Positions 52,066 to 63,295 of a stretch of 64,000 nt of DNA are shown piece after piece (within the stretch, counting starts at the first letter, position 1; each line of letters begins with the position of its first letter). The notes beneath the pieces were generated by a model. It saw nothing but the letters and a program-made list of their open reading frames with translations, searched no databases and was not told the origin of the DNA. Source of the DNA: Erigeron canadensis (taxonomy: Eukaryota; Streptophyta; Magnoliopsida; Asterales; Asteraceae); contig NC_057761.1 of assembly GCF_010389155.1 (NCBI RefSeq), positions 11,472,501 through 11,536,500 of the forward strand, given 5' to 3'. The translations under genes and the position numbers were made by a program.

Positions 52066-52291
52066 TTTGTATTGAGAAGATGTTCCAAGATAGGAAAGCA
52101 ATTGGCTATATGTGGTATAGGAATAGATACAAAAAGTTTGCCACAACATGGGAAAATTGATGTAACTATACGTTTTTTTTTAAGTATACAATGTATATTT
52201 AGCAACACTACTCTTGGTGGTTATGGACGGTTTATGAGTAAAAATCAAATTTTGAAAAAAAATGTACTGCCAAATACCAACATTATTTGGG
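52066..52291 (+). repeat. ~226-base repeat, uninterrupted copy A
   Basis: From TTTGTATTGAGAAGATGTTCC to CAACATTATTTGGGAAAA. Copy B is split in two: 57455-57599 and 62004-62087. Copy A keeps the sequence across the split (AACACTA|CTCTTGGTGG) and therefore records the site before insertion. Confidence 0.85.
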
Positions 52292-52541
52292 AAAAGGGAA
52301 TTTCTAGGTTGTATCTACTAGGCATAAGTTTTAAACATTAATTGTCATCACTTTTCTATTTATAAATAATGTTCATTATTAATATGATACGGTAATTTTC
52401 TATATTCCAAAATCCAAATATATCTCTTCCATGTGATATCTTATTTAATGGCATGTTCTCAAATATTAGTCTGATTGAGTATGTAAGCTCAAAATCTTCG
52501 ACAACTCTTATTTTATTTTATTTTTATCAATTATTATAAAA

Positions 52542-52570
52542 CTAGATTATTGACCCGCGTAATACGCGAG
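52542..52570 (-). mobile_element. 3' end of a minus-strand Helitron
   Basis: On the minus strand: CGCGTATTACGCG (hairpin) then GGTCAATAATCTAG|T. This is the classic hairpin plus CTAG terminus. The element should extend rightward; its 5' end was not identified, and the MULE at 52776 sits in or beside it. Confidence 0.6.
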
Positions 52571-52775
52571 TAGATATATATAATTAATAACATATTATTA
52601 TTTCATAACAACATATTATTTGATATAAATAAAAAAATTAATAAATATTTGATTATATATACAAATATTTGGTTTTTACATAAGATGAGCTATTTGATGT
52701 TAAATCAGAAAAATCATATAAATATATATGTTTTTAACATATTATTTATTTTCTATTTCATATAGATAGAAAATA

Positions 52776-54086
52776 GGGATTATGACACTGGAGTGTAACC
52801 AACTATGACTCAATGGTTATGTAATGTAGTGACCTTTCAAACTAGCTATCTTATGTAAACCGGGTAACATCCTATTTGTAACCGGTAATTCCACGTTGGA
52901 CGTAAAAAAGAATAGGGATTAAGGCACCGGAGTGCAACCAACTATGAGCAAATGGTTATGTTGTGTAGTGACCTACGAAAGTGTTAAATTGATGTAAGAA
53001 CCTCTTTGTTTTGTTCACTCGATGTATGCTACCGTGTTACTCCGATGACTTTATAGTCCGGTCATCTTCTTCAGATAGTTTCCGATACTATCTTCGGTAA
53101 CAACAATTTTTCTGGAGAGCAAATGTGAAACTGTAACTCAATGTCTAACTTCAATCCCGAACACAATTGAACACTAGATATAGATGGATACATATATACA
53201 TTTATTGATTTTAGAACACGATTCAATAATAATGATATAACTTCCATTTCTAAACTTTGAAACTAGATATAGAATGATGTATACATTTATAAATGCACTG
53301 TACGTAGCTATGGTCCCATTGCTTCCTCTTCGAGAACAAATCCCAAATCTTGTTCCTAAAATCAATTTAATTTAATTTCTTTCACTTTTTGATGGTGACA
53401 AACCCTAACCCCCAAATCAGACTGTGTTATGATCACCCCATCATCGTTAACCATAAAGATCCAAACATCTCATCCCCACCTTTATCAAGATCCAACAAGG
53501 TTGGTTTACAATGGGGTAAAAAGGGGGGATTTTGACAGAGGATGACGACGGTGGTTGTCTGGGTGGCGGCTGACATTTTTTTATTTTATTTGTGGTTGTC
53601 AGCGGTGGCACGTGTCCAGATATGGAGACGATGGAGAGATGGTCGCACCTCTTGAATGGAAGAAAAAATGAGACTGAGACCACCCACTACAACGTCGTCG
53701 GAGTCTAATACCATCCACCATCCATCTCGTCGAAGTCTAATACCATCCACCATTTATCTCGTCAAAGTTCACAACTCACAACCGTAACCATGACCGTATA
53801 AGAGGTCAACCGGTACATGAAAATAACAAAAATGAGAGGTTCTTACATCAGATGGCCAGTTTTAAAGATCACTACATAACATAACCATTAGGTCATAGTT
53901 GGTTATACTCATATGCCATAATCCCAAAGTAAAATTAACATTGTTACCGGATACCGGTACAACAGATCAACCGGTACATTAAAAGAACAAAAATAGAAGG
54001 TACTTACATCAAATAACCAATTTGAAAGGTCAATACATTACATAACCATTGAGTCATAGTTTGTTACACTCTAGTGCCATAATCCC
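52776..54086. mobile_element. MULE-type element with compound inverted arms and 9-bp target duplication
   Basis: The ends GGGATTATGACACTGGAGTG and CACTCTAGTGCCATAATCCC are inverted repeats, extended over about 65 bases. TAGAAAATA flanks both sides (52767-52775 and 54087-54095), as expected for Mutator-like elements. Each arm carries a second, inner copy of the terminal sequence: left at 52915 (GGGATTAAGGCACCGGAGTG), right ending at 53925 (CATATGCCATAATCCC). The 0.8-kb interior has no transposase. An antisense 78-codon frame (53447-53683) is not convincing. Confidence 0.8.
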
Positions 54087-54095
54087 TAGAAAATA

Positions 54096-55890
54096 TCGGT
54101 TTCATATAATCAAACTTAAGGGTTAAGTTTCAAACTTAAAATTAAAATACAAAGTCAAACATTTATAATTTCATGGTATATACTTTTATCATGTACACAA
54201 AAATATTAGAGCTATTTGAGTTGGTAAAAATTGAAATTAACTTGCTTAAACTTTTATTAGCCTTAAATTATATGTTTCAGTTGATATATGCATAACATAA
54301 AGTCAAAGTTTACAAATTAATTTTATAGATCAATTTTACTCTTTTGAAACCTTTTCTAAAATTATATATATGTATTTTTATTTTGATTATCATACATTAA
54401 TATATTTAAATAAGCAAAGTTATATCCTGTTTAAAATCCAAAGTAAAAAAACTGATGTTGTGTTTGATCAATTTTAAAGTCAATATGAATAATCATTTTG
54501 ATCTAAATGTTGTAACTGTTATTCTAATAAATAATTTAATACTCTCTTATATATAAATGATATCATCTTTCACTTAAGTTTGAGTTAAGTCGATTTTAAG
54601 CTCTTTATGTTATGGATTGTATGAACTATTTATTCAAACCCTTTCTTTTCACCTATCACTCGAAATTTGTGTGAAAAAATTATTGTAACTTAATAAAAAA
54701 ATTTCAACTTTAAGGTTTATAATATTTTTTTATGAGCTTAATCTACAAATTTTTTTAATCTTTATTTTATAAGGATTATATTTTCTTAACCCGAACCTCA
54801 AAACAATATTCATTGTAATTCATAGCCATGATCGCTTATTCCTTTTGATATCCTACTAAGCCATGGTTTGTTTGTTTCCTTCAACTTTTTTTTGGTATAT
54901 TTAGTCTTTTTATATTATTTTTTAATAAATTGCAGCACATAAATTATGCGAATTTGTATACAAATAAATTTTGTTTATTAGTTATAATATTGAAAAACTT
55001 TACCATTTAAACAATAATTGTATAAAGATAAAATAAAATACAAACGATAATAATAGATTTAAAAGAGATAATGCATGATAATGATTATTATAGATTAAAT
55101 AAGAATTAGCGCATGAATATACATTAAAAAATAGTTATTATTATTTTATCTTTTAAGTTTTAATTTATATTTTGTCTAAATTAAAAAGTAGAATAACTAA
55201 TGTTGTGTTTGACCAATTATAAAGTCAATTTACACCATTAATCTCTTATCTTTTAAAATATCTTGATACCCATTTAGATCAATTACATTTACATCAACCT
55301 ACACCACCCGCCACCGCCACCATTACCAATAGTTGCGACATCACCACCCGTCGCTAACACCATCAGACCGCTGTCACAATTATCACTGTTGCATTTCGCA
55401 TGTACCGTGATTTAAAAATAGAAACTCATCTAATGGTCATTGTTTTACTATTGTACGAGTATAATTTAAGAATCCCTTATATATAAATGATGACATTTTT
55501 TACTAATAAAATTTAAAATAAATTAGTTTTTTTCTCTTAGTGAATATACATTAAAAATAGTTATTATCATTAGTTTATATATACTTTAAATTTTGAATAG
55601 TATATTCTAAATTGAATTACAAGTAGGATTTTTGTTTTGTTTTTTTATTTTTTATTTTTACTCATAAATTACACGTATGTCTGGAAATCAGGACTCTCAA
55701 AAAATCCTTATTAATTCACCCTCATAAATGTGAGAATTTGTTTATTTGTCCATTGTTAGTTAAACAACTCTTATTTAAATTTAAATTAAATGTTATTTTT
55801 ATGTATACTTACATTATAGTTTTTAATGGTCTATAAGTATTAAAAATACCATATATTATCTACTAATTATAATATCTTCATTTTATATTA
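54096..55890. other. gene-free AT-rich region with repeated phrases
   Basis: TGATGTTGTGTTTGATCAAT (about 54452), TAATGTTGTGTTTGACCAAT (about 55198) and related text show repeat-derived DNA. 55260-55410 is a CCACCG-tract relative of the 9034 array. 55640-55740 is a truncated relative of the SINE-like copies at 16798-17075. No gene. Confidence 0.45.
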
Positions 55891-55945
55891 CTCCTTCCAT
55901 CCTAATTTAAATGTCCAAATTTGACTTTAAATTGGGACGGAGGAG
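55891..55945. mobile_element. very short Stowaway-like MITE
   Basis: CTCCTTCCATCCTAATTTAA opens it and AAATTGGGACGGAGGAG closes it, flanked by TA on both sides. The ends match the Stowaway (Tc1/mariner) consensus. At 55 bases it is shorter than usual and nearly a perfect hairpin. Confidence 0.8.
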
Positions 55946-57454
55946 TAAAATATTACAGTCCAACGAACAAATATAAAATTCTTAAGTATCAAAAGGAGTG
56001 ATTGAATCTCCCTCCCTATTATAATATTTTAGTGACACAATATTAATATCTTATCTTATTTTTGTATATTTAATTATTAATTTTATAAAACTTGAATTTT
56101 GTAAAACATTACAGTCCAACCAACATATTTGCTTTCCTTTTAGATTCTATTTTTTTTTATTTTTAACCTAAAAATAACGTAGATATATATATAGATTTTT
56201 TAATATAGTTATTATACATTAATATATTTAATTACATAAGGTTTTATTCTGTTTAAATAATAAAATAGAAGGGCTAATCTCGTGTAAACTTAAAAGTAAA
56301 TTTGGTAATGATACAATTATTTTGATCTAAGGGTTGTAATTTGAAATTTGGACTCATCTAACGGTCTTTGTTTCTCCATAAAAGAATTTAGTACCTTGTT
56401 ATATAAATATTGATAGATATAGTCACCATATGTTATTATTCAAATATCTTATTGTTACTTTTCGTTCTAACCATTATCAATTTTCAACCTCCATGGCACG
56501 CATAATTTGTCTCACCGACAAGCTACATTAATTCTTTAAGCATAACTATACGATTCTGATCTTCTTTTGTGATATTTCGATAAGATTGCATGTGTAGACA
56601 ACAATTCATAATTATGCTCTAAATTCAAGCTTGTAATGTGTCATTCAATTGGAAAGTTTCATTTGCTCGCCTCAATGTTATTCTCATAAAAGCTTTGCAT
56701 TCACATCCTGTAGAAATCCGATTTCTCTGTATTTTTGAATGATCGACCAATTTGACGACCGGTTTTCCTTGTCGATGACAAAAAAAAATCTCGTCGCTTT
56801 TTTTCTCCATTTTTGTTGGCAAACCTTCCTTTTCGTATTGAAAATCCATTACTTTTTACAAAATTTTGATTAAAAACATAAACTTCTTCTTCACTTAGAA
56901 AACATTGACTTACGAAAGGTTTGTCAAAAACTTTTTTTGAACTTTCATTATTTTTTCTTGACTAACATTGTAAAATTTTCATCTATCGGAATTTCATTCA
57001 AATAAAAAAAAACTTGTTTATGCATAATTTTTATTCTTTTGGAAGGGAAAATGACTACTAAAACAAAGCTATAGTATAGTTATGTTGAAACATGTATAAA
57101 CATGTTGTTTATAAATGGGAAATTTTGGAGGGAATATTTCAAGAAATAATGTAAAAGATCATACTTTAATCAAATTTTTAAAAGAAAATACTTAAAAATC
57201 TTTAAATAATATTTCATGATTACACTTTGTAGTTTTTGATACATTAAATCACAATCACAGTGGAGCTCGATAAAACCAAGTGAAATGTTATTGTACAATA
57301 TTTTACATCACTAAAAGATATCAAATAAAATCAAAAAGGATATAATCGGAATAAAGAAAGATACTAAAACTCATTAATTGTAAAATCATTTGTAAACATA
57401 TAACGTATGACAATTAATAGTCAAAACATGTTCCTAGTAGGCACACCCTAAAAA
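55946..57454. other. gene-free AT-rich region
   Basis: No gene or clear element was recognised. A 74-codon antisense frame at 56625-56849 has no recognisable domain. 56270-56345 shares phrases with 54452 and 55198 (GATCTAAGGGTTGTAA). Confidence 0.4.
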
Positions 57455-57599
57455 TTTGTATTAAGAAGATGTTCCAAGATAGGAAAGCAATTCGCTATAT
57501 GTGGTATAGTAATAGATACAAAAAGTTTGCCACGACATGAGAAGATTGATGTAACTATACATTTTTTTTAAGTATACAATATGTATTTAGCGAACACTA
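57455..57599 (+). repeat. repeat copy B, left part
   Basis: TTTGTATTAAGAAGATGTTCC to AGCGAACACTA, matching 52066 onward. The match stops exactly where the tandem Helitron-like pair begins. Confidence 0.85.
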
Positions 57600-59807
57600 T
57601 TATATATATATTGTTGGTAAATCATAGAGAAAAAAATCAAAACAACTTTAAATCTTAACCATTTAAATTCAAAGTTAAATTAATCTTGGTCATTGAAATT
57701 AAATAGTTACATATGGAAACTAATTTATTCTATTTAAATCTATACATTGACTTTTACATATAAGTTGAACAACACTTCCACAAAATTAATACATGAACTC
57801 CATTTTATTAAACGTAGTAACAATGATGCCCCACCAAAATAATACCTTTAAGGTTTCAACCTGCCAAAAAAAAATAAAAAATTAAAGAAATCACAATACA
57901 ATGGGTATGTTTGGTACAAAAACTTGGAGCTGGGGCTATAGTTAAGGGCTTGGGGCTAGAGCTTGAGGTTGGGGCTAGGGGCTGGGGCTTTTTTTTCAAC
58001 TCTCTTCTTATGAACTTTTATTTTAAAGACCTTTTGGGGCTTTTAGGAGTTTTTCGGGGCTGGGGCTTTTGATTTCTTATGTATTACCAAACAGAGCTAT
58101 AACTTTTAAAGGAACTTATTTTTAAAAGCTAAGGGCTTTTAAGCCCTTAAAAGCCCCTAAAATCCCCTTACCAAACAGACCCAATATACTCAATTTCGTT
58201 CATAACGCAATGTCAAATGAATTATTTCACAATTAGTCAGTACCGTACGCACTAACCTTAAAAAACATCTTAACATTTAAAATCGATGGACCAAATTGTT
58301 GACAAAACCACCAACATATGAGCTGCCAACACACCATCAAGGATTATAATTACATCGAGGAAATCCAAACTCATCCAAATATAAAAAGACAATGAAGATA
58401 AAAAAGAGAAAAAAAAACATATAAATACCGAATCCATATATAACAATAGCCAGTTACAATAAATATAACACGAGTAACAAGGATCAAGCAAAATGCATAT
58501 AGCATAAGCAAATTGGAACCCAAAATTTCCCGTCCTAATTTGGATCTTTATGATACGTTCAAAAAAGTGCTAACCTTATTAAAAAAAAATTCCTAACCTT
58601 GAAATAAAAAAGAACATGATAAAAGAAAAAAAAAGAAAAAGAAGATGATGCTCAACCTTGAAATGAAAAAAAACGTTGTTCGAGGAATTATTTGAAAATT
58701 TTGAGACGGTCTTAATGTGGATGGATTAATTAATAGTTAAAAAAATTTATCACCACTACAATCGACGGCGGTTGAAATTTTCTTTAAGGCAAATGTATTT
58801 TCAAAGAGAAGTTGGAGAGGGATTGATAATACGATATATCTTAAAAAGGAAAAAGAAAGAAAGAAACCCCTCCTGCCTCCCGCGGGTTTTGAGCCTCAAT
58901 ATCTCGACGGTGTATGGGGGAGGTTAAGATGTAGACAGACCTTACTACCTAAATGGTAGAAAATGCCCTATAACCTTTGCATGAGATGATGATTGAACCC
59001 ATGACCTCTATTTTTCAGAGACATGGTGTTTACCATTAATTCAACCATGATGCTTATATCTTAAAAAGTATGTAATGTAATTAAATGTTGTTTTGTCATT
59101 TAATTTAAACATAATCTACAACATAAAAATATAACTAAATATAAGATATACACATATATACATAGAACAACATATTATCCTACTACTACTACTCATAAAA
59201 TATAACTATATCGGGTTCAGATTAATAGGTTCGGGTTGATAGGTTGAAAATACCCAACCCAAACCCGACTTAATGTCAAAATCGACTTGAAAATCTCAAT
59301 CAAAACCTACGTCGTCAACCCAAATCCAACCACCAACCCCCAAAAAAATCAAATTTACGGGTTAAAAGGTATGGTGGGTTGATTTCAGGTGATATGGTTG
59401 ATGGTTGGCGGACTGAATTCAGGTAAATTGGTTGTGGGTTGGCGAATCAAGTGAGGTAGCGGGTCGATCTATTAATTTTTTTTATATGAATTTAAAATAT
59501 TTTTGGGTTAACGAGTTGACCTATTAACCCAAAAGGTCAACTCAATCCCAACCCAAAAAAATCAAATTGGCATGTTACCGGGTCGAAACTTCATAACCCT
59601 AACTGAGTTTTTCCGGGCCAGCTTGAAGTCGAATTTCGGGTAAGGGAGAATATATATCAAACTAGATTTCGTTATCTTAACATTATGCCCGATTTCATAA
59701 CAAACTTCATTTTGATATACTATAAGACGTATATTTTTCGGGATGTGTGATACATGTACGAGATGAGTTTTGTTGGTAACCCGGTCACCGACCGGGTATT
59801 AATCTAG
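57600..59807 (+). mobile_element. Helitron-like element 1 of a head-to-tail pair
   Basis: The left end is TTATATATATATTGTTGG next to A. The right end has the hairpin CCGGTCACCGACCGG then GTATTAATCTAG|T (59804-59807). It is 2208 bases long with no Rep/helicase. The 3' third contains GGGTT/AACCC-rich text (59215-59640) shared with element 2. It carries its own MITE (57903-58182). A canonical 5' TC is missing. Confidence 0.65.
57903..58182. mobile_element. MITE nested in Helitron-like element 1
   Basis: GGGTATGTTTGGTA and TACCAAACAGACCC are inverted ends, with AAT on both sides. GGGGCT/AGCCCC blocks fill the body. No coding capacity. Confidence 0.7.
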
Positions 59808-62003
59808 TTATATATATATTGCCGGTAGAGCAGAGAGAAAAAACTAAAGTTGAACTTTTGATCTGGACCATTGAAATTAGTTTTACAAATCAATCTGGGC
59901 TCGTGAAATTAAAAATCTAGATATGGTAACTAATTAATTATACTAAATGTATAGTTTATATATATATATGGTAACATGTTTAAGATTTATTTCGTCTTTT
60001 TCCTTTATCTCATTTGACAACGTTTTAATGATTTTTTTTCCCTCATTTTTAACCCATTTTCAAACATGTCGCTTTAATAATAAAAACTAGCTTAATATTC
60101 GATGAGTGACCAGGTTAAACGAATAATTATGTAACTTACAATATACGAAAGTTGTATTGGGGTTAGTTTATCATTATGAGTTAGAAAATAAAATTTAAAA
60201 TATTAAATTCAACAAAAAAATAAAAACATTTTTAAATTGGTTGGAATAAAAATGTCGTTATTTCCAACCATTTTTAAAACGGGTTGTCAATATCATTACA
60301 CAACCATTTATTTCTATTCAGTTTTCACGTACTCTTTATTTTCATTCATTCACTCTCAACCATATGATGGTTGTTCTCGACGGGAAGGTCTCGTCGGAGA
60401 TGGTGGCTGACGGGATGGGAAGGTTGATGTAGATCTTGATAATTAGACAAAGATGAGAATACCACATCTTAGCTATAAAATACCATCACGAGCATAATGA
60501 TATCAAAAGTGTATTTGTCTGTTTGTTTGTTTAGGTGAAAAAAAAGGAGGAGGGTGAATCTAGCGATGATTAGTGGTAATATTTTGTTATTCAAATGGAA
60601 GAGTTAAAGTATATAAATGTAAACTAAAAAAATGATTTTCTGATTAATTAAAAAATCATAAAGTTATTTATTTAGGGGGGGGGGGAAGGAAAAATATATT
60701 ATTACTTCAATTTTTAATTAATGTATATAATACGTAAAAGTGTTTTTCTTAAGCAAAGTGAATAAGATAGCCGTGAAACCTAAATTTTAAAAGATTTTTA
60801 GAGGTTATCAAGATAACTCACCCTACGAGTCTAATCCAAAATTTCACATCCATTATTTTTGTTAGTTTTATATTATTTAGAATATCCATATATTATTTTA
60901 TTAATTCAATCATATTTACTGTCATATAGTTTTTTACAACATATATTTATTAAGATTTTTGATTTTAAATTTTACAGATATATTATAATGTTTTAAATTA
61001 TGTGGCCTATATATATTTTTCTTTTATTTAGATAAAATACAATGTAACGTTTAAAAATTTCACATCCATTATTTTTGTTAGTTTTATATTATTTAGAATA
61101 TCCATATATTATTTTATTAATTCAATCATATTTACTGTCATATAGTTTTTTACAACATATATTTATTAAGATTTTTGATTTTAAATTTTACAGATATATA
61201 ATAATGTTTTAAATTATGTGGCCTATATATATTTTTCTTTTATTTAGATAAAGTACAATGTAACGTTTAAAATATACTTAACATGATGTTTTAGTAATCT
61301 ATAATGTACTTTAAAAGTTTATAGCAAGTTATTATATAATTTAAAATTTTGTATGAAAGAGTAAATAACTTTATATAGAACAACAATTAAAATAAATATA
61401 AGTATAATTATCTCCGGTTCGAGTTAATGGGTTCGAAATGCCGGTATATAATTATAATTATAATTTAAAATTTCTCAACCAAAACCTGTAACTCTGTCAG
61501 TTCGTTAACAGAAACCCAAGTACCAACCAACAAAACTAAAGTTTACGAGTTAAATGGTTTGGTGGGTTGATTTCAGGTGATATGGTTGGTGGTTGACAGA
61601 TTGATTTCAAGTAAATGGGTTGTGAGTTGTCTGATCAAATGAGTTGATGGGTCGATTTATTTTTATTTTTTTATATAATTTAAAAATATTTTTGGGTTGA
61701 CAGGTTGATCTATTAATCCAAAAGGTCAACCCGACCACGACCCAAAAACTCAAGTTGACAGATTACCGGGTCGAGATTTCACAACCCTGACCCAGGTTTT
61801 CCAGATTAGTTTCAAGTCGAATTTCATGTAAGGTCGAGTACATATATAACCGACTTCATATATGTTATACCTAAAAAAGTACAAGATTCTTTATCTTAAC
61901 ATATGTCCGTTTTCATAATAAACTTCAATATAATATACTATAAAACGTATATTTTTCACAATGTGTGATATATTACTAATAAATTTAGTTGGTATTAATC
62001 TAG
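59808..62003 (+). mobile_element. Helitron-like element 2 of a head-to-tail pair
   Basis: It begins TTATATATATATTGCCGG immediately after CTAG of element 1 and ends GGTATTAATCTAG at 62003, followed by the second half of repeat copy B. It is 2196 bases long with no Rep/helicase. Its GGGTT/AACCC-rich 3' part (61415-61810) is a diverged copy of that in element 1. The hairpin before GTATTAATCTAG is eroded. It holds a 217-base internal tandem duplication. Confidence 0.65.
60838..61271. repeat. 217-base tandem duplication, nearly perfect
   Basis: 60838-61054 and 61055-61271 begin AAATTTCACATCCATTATTT and differ at about two places (ATATATTATAATG/ATATATAATAATG and AAAATAC/AAAGTAC). The low divergence indicates a recent event. 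Confidence 0.9.
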
Positions 62004-62087
62004 TTCTTGGTGGTTATGGACGATTTATGAGTAAAAATCAAATTTTGAAAAAAAATGTACTGCCAACTATCAACATTATTTGGGGAA
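62004..62087 (+). repeat. repeat copy B, right part
   Basis: TTCTTGGTGGTTATGGACG to CAACATTATTTGGGGAAAA, matching 52212-52291. It resumes the repeat exactly after the Helitron-like pair. Confidence 0.85.
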
Positions 62088-62778
62088 AAAAAAAGGTAAA
62101 AAGAAAAGAAAAGCTAATGTATATTAATTAAACTGAATTAACGGTCTTTGACAATAGCAATCCAAATTTTAATCACCGACCAACCATCCAATAATACCTC
62201 CACCAAAACTAGGGTTTCTGGATGTTCTGCTTGTACATCTTCAAATCAAATCCTAAAATAATTTTATTCTTTTATATTAATATTAATAATAAGAAAAATC
62301 TTAATATTTTAGCAGGTCAGCTTCAGCATTAAACTGTTTAATCGATATTTAATCCATTTAGTTATCAAGGTTATATCTTAAAGTTTTGTTTTAGATATTA
62401 GTTTGATTATTTAATTGGGGATAATTGTTTGGAGATTGGAATTAAAACGTTGCAAAATGAGTACCAATGGGCGCTACAAGGGTCCATTTTTTCGGTATCT
62501 TTGTACTTGTTTATTGCATGTTGGTGACCGGTTTACCTCGCAGAATTTCAAAGGAAGTTTCGTCCGTAGAAATTGATGAAAAAACCGTACGCTTGATTCC
62601 CCCTTATGTTTTTTATGATGAATTATTTAGTTGTTCTTGTTTAGGATTAATGACGGTCGATTGTTTTCATTCGCATATGAAATATTAGATAAACTAAAAT
62701 ATGAAGCATTCTGAACATTTCGATTGACAAACACAGAACCTATTCTTGGTGGTTCACTATATATATATATATATATAT
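62088..62778. other. no confident gene
   Basis: A 73-codon frame (62467-62688, MGATRVHFFGIFVLVYCML) begins with a signal-peptide-like stretch. A second ATG in another frame (62457) opens MSTNGRYKGPFFR. Neither matches a family I know and no splice structure is convincing, so I leave both uncalled. Confidence 0.35.
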
Positions 62779-62953
62779 GGGGAAGTGAGTATGGGATTGT
62801 CCCCATCTAAGCTTAGATGGGAACTCCTCACATTTAGTTTTTATAATCTTGAAAATCGTATTTGTTTTAAATTCAAACAAATAAAAAAATATTTGTATGT
62901 GAGGGGTTCCCCATCTAAGCTTAGATGGGGAACAACCCCATACTCACTTTTCC
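62779..62953. mobile_element. palindromic MITE with a perfect inner palindrome
   Basis: GGGGAAGTGAGTATGGG at the left is answered by CCCATACTCACTTTTCC at the right. CATCTAAGCTTAGATG, itself a perfect palindrome, occurs in both arms (about 62804 and 62911). Flanked by (TA)n. Non-coding. Confidence 0.75.
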
Positions 62954-62972
62954 TTATATATATATATATATA

Positions 62973-63295
62973 GGTGGAAGTTATTTTAGGACCACTTATT
63001 TTAGGACCAATTTTAGGACATGTGTTTTTTATAATTTACTCACCACCATGATCATCTCCGACCACCACCATGATTTTCCGGCCACTGCGTCGCCGGAAAA
63101 TCATGTGTAAGTTAACTTACACATGTATAAGTTACACATGATTTTCCAGTGGGCCCGTCGCCGGAAAGTCTTAGTGTTTTTACAAAAAAAAGTCTTGTAT
63201 ATGGTAGTAGATGATGATGGTGGTGTGTAAGTTACAAAAAACACATGTCCTAATTGATCCTAAAATAAGAGGTGATCCTAAAATAACTCACCCCT
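62973..63295. mobile_element. palindromic MITE, same family as 12653-12968
   Basis: The left end GTTATTTTAGGACCACTTATT is answered by AGGTGATCCTAAAATAAC at the right. CCGGAAAGTCTTAGTGTTTT, AAGTTAACTTACACATG and GTAGTAGATGATGATGGTGG are shared with 12653-12968. Flanked by TATATATA on both sides. Non-coding. Confidence 0.8.

Noticed and set aside
53447..53683. Antisense 78-codon frame inside the MULE-like element as a captured gene
   Set aside because: No domain and low-complexity Pro/Ser stretch; not enough to call a captured exon.
62467..62688. 73-codon frame with a signal-peptide-like start
   Set aside because: Could be a small secreted peptide, but there is no homology, splice structure or promoter support I can see.
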